64,000 bases of DNA from Pseudomonas wuhanensis (GTDB lineage: Bacteria > Pseudomonadota > Gammaproteobacteria > Pseudomonadales > Pseudomonadaceae). Position 1 is the stretch's first letter. Every line of letters begins with the position of its first letter. The notes under the pieces are model-generated. The model searched no databases, was not told the origin of the DNA, and saw only the letters and a program-made list of their open reading frames with translations. Below, piece after piece: positions 60,645 to 64,000 of this stretch. The stretch lies in contig NZ_CP117430.1 of the NCBI RefSeq assembly GCF_030687395.1, positions 1,984,001 to 2,048,000 of the forward strand, given 5' to 3'. The position numbers and the translations under genes were made by a program.

Positions 60645-61020
60645 TCGGTTGCTCCCAAAAAGTAGGTGGTTCCACGTTATTTTTTTAAGGTCGGCGCTCT
60701 GGTGTGGCGCCTTTTTTCTTGTCGCTGAAAAAATTATCCATTCGGTCAGCTTTAGTGCTGTTAGCAAGAGCTGAGCCAAGGCTTTTAAAAAGCAAAAAAA
60801 CTCCCGTTCGGCGGCTCAAGAGCAGTCGATTGAGAGTGGCTTTGGAGTGCCTTGGTACCGTCCAGCGCCGGGATAAGTTGGCTTTCTGGTCAGGAATTAA
60901 ATCCGGGCTTTTTTTTAGACCAGATTCGGGCGGCCGCGGAGAATACTGACTCCTTGGCCAGGTCTCAAGTGCCCCGCAACAGCGCACCAACGACAGGTTT
61001 GGAGCACGGTTGCGGATCAT
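60645..61020 (-). other. Spacer between the two Tsx-like genes
   Basis: 376 nt without a gene I can support. On the minus strand it must hold the terminator of the upstream paralogue and the promoter of the downstream one. Runs of T or A (60787-60801, 60909-60916, 60681-60687) suggest these but I see no clean stem. The size of the gap argues that the two channels are separately regulated. Confidence 0.4.
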
Positions 61021-61806
61021 CTAGAAATGCACCTTCACCAGCAGGCTGGTGGTGTTCTCGTTAGTGTCGAAGTTGGCGTTGTTTTCGATGCCGTATTTGT
61101 CTTTCCAGTAGCTGTATTCGACGCCGACGTACACCTGTTTCTCCCGCCAGCCCAAGGCCTTCCCCAGGTCATATTTGATCTGCGGGTTCAAGTGCAGGTT
61201 GGCGTGGTAGGTGCCATGTGAGTTCTGGTCGTTATCCACGACCCAGTCGATGTAGCCGTCGATCAACAGGTTCGAGCTGCCCAATGGCAGGGTGTAAGAC
61301 CAGGCCGGCGTGATTTGCCAGACATCGTCGCCGGGACGCGAGCCTTCGGCCTGGCGAAAGTAGAAGTTCAAGGTGAAAAAATTGAAGCCCGGTACCGAGA
61401 GGTCGAAACCGGGGCCGATCAGATAGGCCTCAGTGTCGTCTTCGCCATTCTCGTAAGTCATGGCCAGCAACACGTCCTTGATCGGGCCGAATTCGAAACG
61501 GCGGTCGACGATTTTGCCGAAAGACAGGCGTGGACTGAACTCGCCGTAATAGGCGTGAACGCCTTTGTTCCGGTCTTTCTCACCGTTGTAGTAAGTGCTG
61601 TCGACGAACAGGAAGTTGTCGCCGTACTTCCAGCGGTCGGCGTGCTCAAAGGTTATCGTCTGCTGGATCGACGGGTTGACCGCGAAATCCTTGCCATACA
61701 GATAGCTCAGGCTGTTGGTCTGCCACAGCAGCAAATCCCCGGCCATGACTTGACTGGCGGCCAATAAGCCACTGCCCAACAGCATGTTTGTCTGTGTCCG
61801 AATCAT
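61021..61806 (-). CDS. Tsx/OmpK-like outer-membrane channel 2
   Basis: 261 residues from ATG 61806, with signal peptide MIRTQTNMLLGSGLLAASQV. Same architecture and length as the neighbouring channel: TNSLSYLYGKDFAVNPSIQQ, TFEHADRWKYGDNFLFVDST, VGVEYSYWKDKYGIENN, ending LLVKVHF. A tandem duplicate that has diverged mostly in loops, so it may differ in ligand. It lies 141 nt downstream of the NCS2 permease gene on the same strand. Confidence 0.88.
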   Translation of the reverse strand: MIRTQTNMLLGSGLLAASQVMAGDLLLWQTNSLSYLYGKDFAVNPSIQQTITFEHADRWKYGDNFLFVDSTYYNGEKDRNKGVHAYYGEFSPRLSFGKIVDRRFEFGPIKDVLLAMTYENGEDDTEAYLIGPGFDLSVPGFNFFTLNFYFRQAEGSRPGDDVWQITPAWSYTLPLGSSNLLIDGYIDWVVDNDQNSHGTYHANLHLNPQIKYDLGKALGWREKQVYVGVEYSYWKDKYGIENNANFDTNENTTSLLVKVHF

Positions 61807-61947
61807 CTGTTGCTCCCTCTTGTTTTTATTGTTTGAGGCGCAGGCAGCCGCTGACTGCGACCATGCGTGAGCCGGCCTGCCTGTCATGCGTGTATGACTT
61901 ACGGGTAAATCGGTGAAGGGGCGGCCATTGCACCGCCCGTCATGGAA

Positions 61948-63306
61948 TCAATGCGGGTGGGCGTGGCAGTCGTTGACGGTTGCGCGTTCGTGGCCGCCAA
62001 GAATGTTGAACAACAGGTTCAACGCCAGGGCGCTCAGCGTGGCCATGGCTATGCCGCTGTGGGTGATCGGGCTCATCCACATCGGCAGGTGCGCGAAAAA
62101 TTCCGGGCGCACCACCGGGATCAGCCCCATGCCGATGCTCACCGCCACCAGCAATTGGTTGCGGCGGTCACCGATGTCGGCTTCCTGAAGAATCTTGATC
62201 CCGGTGGCGGCGACCATGCCGAACATCGCAATCGCCGCGCCACCCAGTACCGCCGGTGGAATCGATGCCACCAGGAACGCCGCTTTCGGCAACAGGCTCA
62301 GTACGATCAGCAAACCGCCGGCGACGATGGTCACTGAACGGCAGCGCACGCCGGTCATCTGCACCAGGCCGATGTTCTGGGCGAAAGAGGAGTGGGTGAA
62401 GGTGTTGAAGAAACCGGCGAAAAACGAAGCGCCGGCATCACAGAGCAAGCCGCGACGCAGCATCCGTGGTGTGACGTCCTGCCCCGTGATTTTGCCCAGC
62501 GCCAGGAACATCCCGGTGGACTCGACGAAGATGATCACCACCACCAGGCACATCGAAAGGATCGGTGCGAGGTGGAATTGCGGCATGCCGAAATGCAGTG
62601 GCGTGACGATCTGCAGCCACGGCGCCTGGGCCATGCCGTTGAGGTCGACCATGCCGATCACGCCGCAGATGACATAGCCCAGGCACATACCGATCAGCAC
62701 CGAAATGTTGACCCAGAAACCACGCATGAAGCGATGGACCAACAGAATCGTAGCCAATACCAATGCAGCGATGGCCAGGTAAACAGGCGAACCGAATTGA
62801 GCCGCGTCAGCACCGCCACCGGCCCAATTCACGGCCACGGGGAACAGCGACAAACCGATCGAGGTGATGACGGTGCCGGTCACCAGCGGCGGGAAGAAGC
62901 GCACGACTTTAGACATGAAAGGGGCGATGAGCATGCCGAAGAAACCGGCGGCGATGGTCGCGCCGAAGATCCCTTGCAGGCCGATGCCAGGCATCCCGGC
63001 CATGGCCACCATGCTGCCGACCGCGGCGAAACTGGCGCCCATCATCACCGGCATGCGAATGCCCATCGGGCCGATGCCCAGCGACTGGACGATGGTGGCG
63101 ATGCCAGCCACCAGCAAGTCGGCGTTGATCAGGAAGGCGATTTCTTCACGGCTCAGCCCTGCGGCCTGCCCGATGATCAGCGGCACCGCGATGGCTCCGC
63201 CGTACATCAGTAGAACGTGTTGCAGACCGACCAGGATCAGTTGCAAAAGGGGTAAACGCTGAATGGCGGGTGCGTCGGGGATGCGGGCTTCGGATAGCTC
63301 GGACAT
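61948..63306 (-). CDS. NCS2 family purine (urate/xanthine) permease
   Basis: 452 residues with about 14 hydrophobic segments. The NCS2 signature is FAQNIGLVQMTGVRCRSV; other marks are GIQHVLLMYGGAIAVPLIIG-like LVGLQHVLLMYGGAIAVPLI near the N-terminus and ESTGMFLALGKITGQDVTP. Proton symporter for purine bases. Directly upstream of two Tsx-like channels and downstream of puuD, so it probably imports urate or xanthine (UacT/XanQ type). A His-rich tail (HERATVNDCHAHPH) ends the protein. Confidence 0.9.
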   Translation of the reverse strand: MSELSEARIPDAPAIQRLPLLQLILVGLQHVLLMYGGAIAVPLIIGQAAGLSREEIAFLINADLLVAGIATIVQSLGIGPMGIRMPVMMGASFAAVGSMVAMAGMPGIGLQGIFGATIAAGFFGMLIAPFMSKVVRFFPPLVTGTVITSIGLSLFPVAVNWAGGGADAAQFGSPVYLAIAALVLATILLVHRFMRGFWVNISVLIGMCLGYVICGVIGMVDLNGMAQAPWLQIVTPLHFGMPQFHLAPILSMCLVVVIIFVESTGMFLALGKITGQDVTPRMLRRGLLCDAGASFFAGFFNTFTHSSFAQNIGLVQMTGVRCRSVTIVAGGLLIVLSLLPKAAFLVASIPPAVLGGAAIAMFGMVAATGIKILQEADIGDRRNQLLVAVSIGMGLIPVVRPEFFAHLPMWMSPITHSGIAMATLSALALNLLFNILGGHERATVNDCHAHPH

Positions 63307-63396
63307 GCAACACCTCGGATCTTTTTTATTCTTGTGATTTACAGCCGCAGTGCTGCTGGCAGCTGTTTTCTAATCAGGTGGACCGCGTTGCGGCCA

Positions 63397-63462
63397 ATCG
63401 CAGGCAAGCCAGCTCCCACACAGGCAATGCAAACCCTGTGGGAGCGAGGCTTGCCCGCGAAG
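63397..63462. repeat. Mixed REP pair
   Basis: ATCGCAGGCAAGCCAGCTCC on the left (CAGGC subtype) faces GTGGGAGCGAGGCTTGCCCG on the right (GAGGC subtype). The two arms pair imperfectly, so it looks like a recombinant or aged REPIN. It lies between the puuD stop and the permease gene. Confidence 0.75.
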
Positions 63463-63472
63463 CTTTTGCTAC

Positions 63473-64000
63473 TTATTGGGTTTGGGCCCCCTGCACAATC
63501 CACGCACCAATCAAGTCACGCTCCTGCTGGGTCATCTGGGTGATGTTGCCCAGTGGCATGATCTGGCTGGCAACAGCCTGGGCCTGGATGCGCGGGGCCT
63601 GGAGCTTGATCTGCTCGGGGGTATCGAACATCACGCCCGCCGGCGCCGCGCTGAACAGCGGGCTGGTGGGTTTGGCCGAATGGCAGACCGTGCAGCGCTC
63701 CTGGATCACGTCGTGCACCTTGTCGAAGGCAGGACCGGCATTTGATGCCTGGGCGGGTGCAGTTTCAGGGGCCGCCGCCGGTGCAGCTTCAGCCGGTTTC
63801 TTGCCGCCGCCCAGGGCGGTTTCCGGCAGCGGCTGGTACTCGATGGTCCCAGGTGCCTTGGCCACTTCAGGGGCACTGGACATCGGCGCCGGCCCGGTCA
63901 CGTAGGCCAGGCAGATCATGCCGACCGCCGCAGCGGGCAGGGTCCAGGCAAACTTGTGGCTGTCATGACGGGTGTTGAAGTAGTGACGCACCAACACCGC
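63473..64000 (-). CDS. puuD: Membrane urate oxidase PuuD, C-terminal part (cut by window edge)
   Basis: The last 176 codons of a gene entering from the right edge. A membrane helix (FAWTLPAAAVGMICLAYV) is followed by an Ala/Pro-rich linker and a cytochrome c domain with CxxCH (QERCTVCHSAKPTSPLFS) and axial-Met candidate in ASQIMPLGNITQMTQQERDL. This is the C-terminal module of the membrane-bound urate hydroxylase PuuD, whose N-terminal multi-helix domain would lie outside the window. It oxidises urate to 5-hydroxyisourate and feeds electrons to the respiratory chain. Confidence 0.87.
   Translation of the reverse strand, partial: AVLVRHYFNTRHDSHKFAWTLPAAAVGMICLAYVTGPAPMSSAPEVAKAPGTIEYQPLPETALGGGKKPAEAAPAAAPETAPAQASNAGPAFDKVHDVIQERCTVCHSAKPTSPLFSAAPAGVMFDTPEQIKLQAPRIQAQAVASQIMPLGNITQMTQQERDLIGAWIVQGAQTQ

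Overview
The window is chromosomal DNA of a fluorescent Pseudomonas (P. fluorescens group). The evidence is a pyoverdine chromophore synthetase (PvdL) beside its sigma factor PvdS, REP/REPIN hairpins of the GTGGGAGC-GCTTGCCCGCG type in many intergenic gaps, and conserved Pseudomonas blocks: the minCDE-rluA-apeB neighbourhood, the dsbD-tlpA-dsbG operon with its two-component system, rdgC, prc, and a membrane urate oxidase with its permease. Both ends are cut inside genes, an AtuA-like gene on the left and puuD on the right.

Layout. 1-2.2 kb: an AtuA-like gene and a divergent TetR regulator sharing two inverted operators, then a periplasmic solute-binding protein. 2.4-3.2 kb: a protein of unknown function. 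3.3-19.3 kb: the pyoverdine block, made of a siderophore-type acetyltransferase with an exact PvdS box, pvdS with a Fur box over its promoter, pvdL (13 kb) with its own PvdS box, and an alpha/beta hydrolase. 19.4-25 kb: the dsb operon and a divergent response regulator/histidine kinase pair. 25-27.5 kb: a guanidinium exporter under a guanidine-II riboswitch, a BASS-family transporter and rdgC. 27.6-28.3 kb: a tandemly duplicated tRNA-Val/tRNA-Asp pair. 28.3-31.3 kb: a catalase-like protein and a di-haem cytochrome. 31.6-34.3 kb: an FKBP isomerase, a YkvA-like protein behind two inverted DnaA boxes, and a three-gene operon (HTH, unknown, Sel1).

34.3-39.1 kb is the accessory part. It holds a truncated DUF3077-like gene, a 77-bp copy of the 3' coding part of the EAL/GGDEF gene found at the other end, a solitary class-II-like PHA synthase, a two-repeat periplasmic protein and a MarC protein. 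The 77-bp direct repeat bounds about 4.3 kb and reads as the scar of an insertion.

39.1-50.7 kb: an EAL-CBS-GGDEF protein, the periplasmic protease Prc, a quinone oxidoreductase, then an ABC importer operon with an embedded cytoplasmic phosphodiesterase and a HAD phosphatase. A UTRA regulator is encoded divergently, and two near-palindromic sites in the shared spacer are good operator candidates. 50.7-59.7 kb: an MscS channel, a small membrane protein, apeB, rluA, minEDC, an LpxL-type acyltransferase and a patatin. 59.8-64 kb: two tandem Tsx-like outer-membrane channels, an NCS2 purine permease and puuD, which together look like purine/urate uptake and oxidation.

No CRISPR array, rRNA, intact transposase, integrase or prophage was seen. 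Most of the window is ordinary core genome. The least explained parts are the 34.3-39.1 kb insert, the ABC/phosphodiesterase operon, and the di-haem/catalase-like pair.
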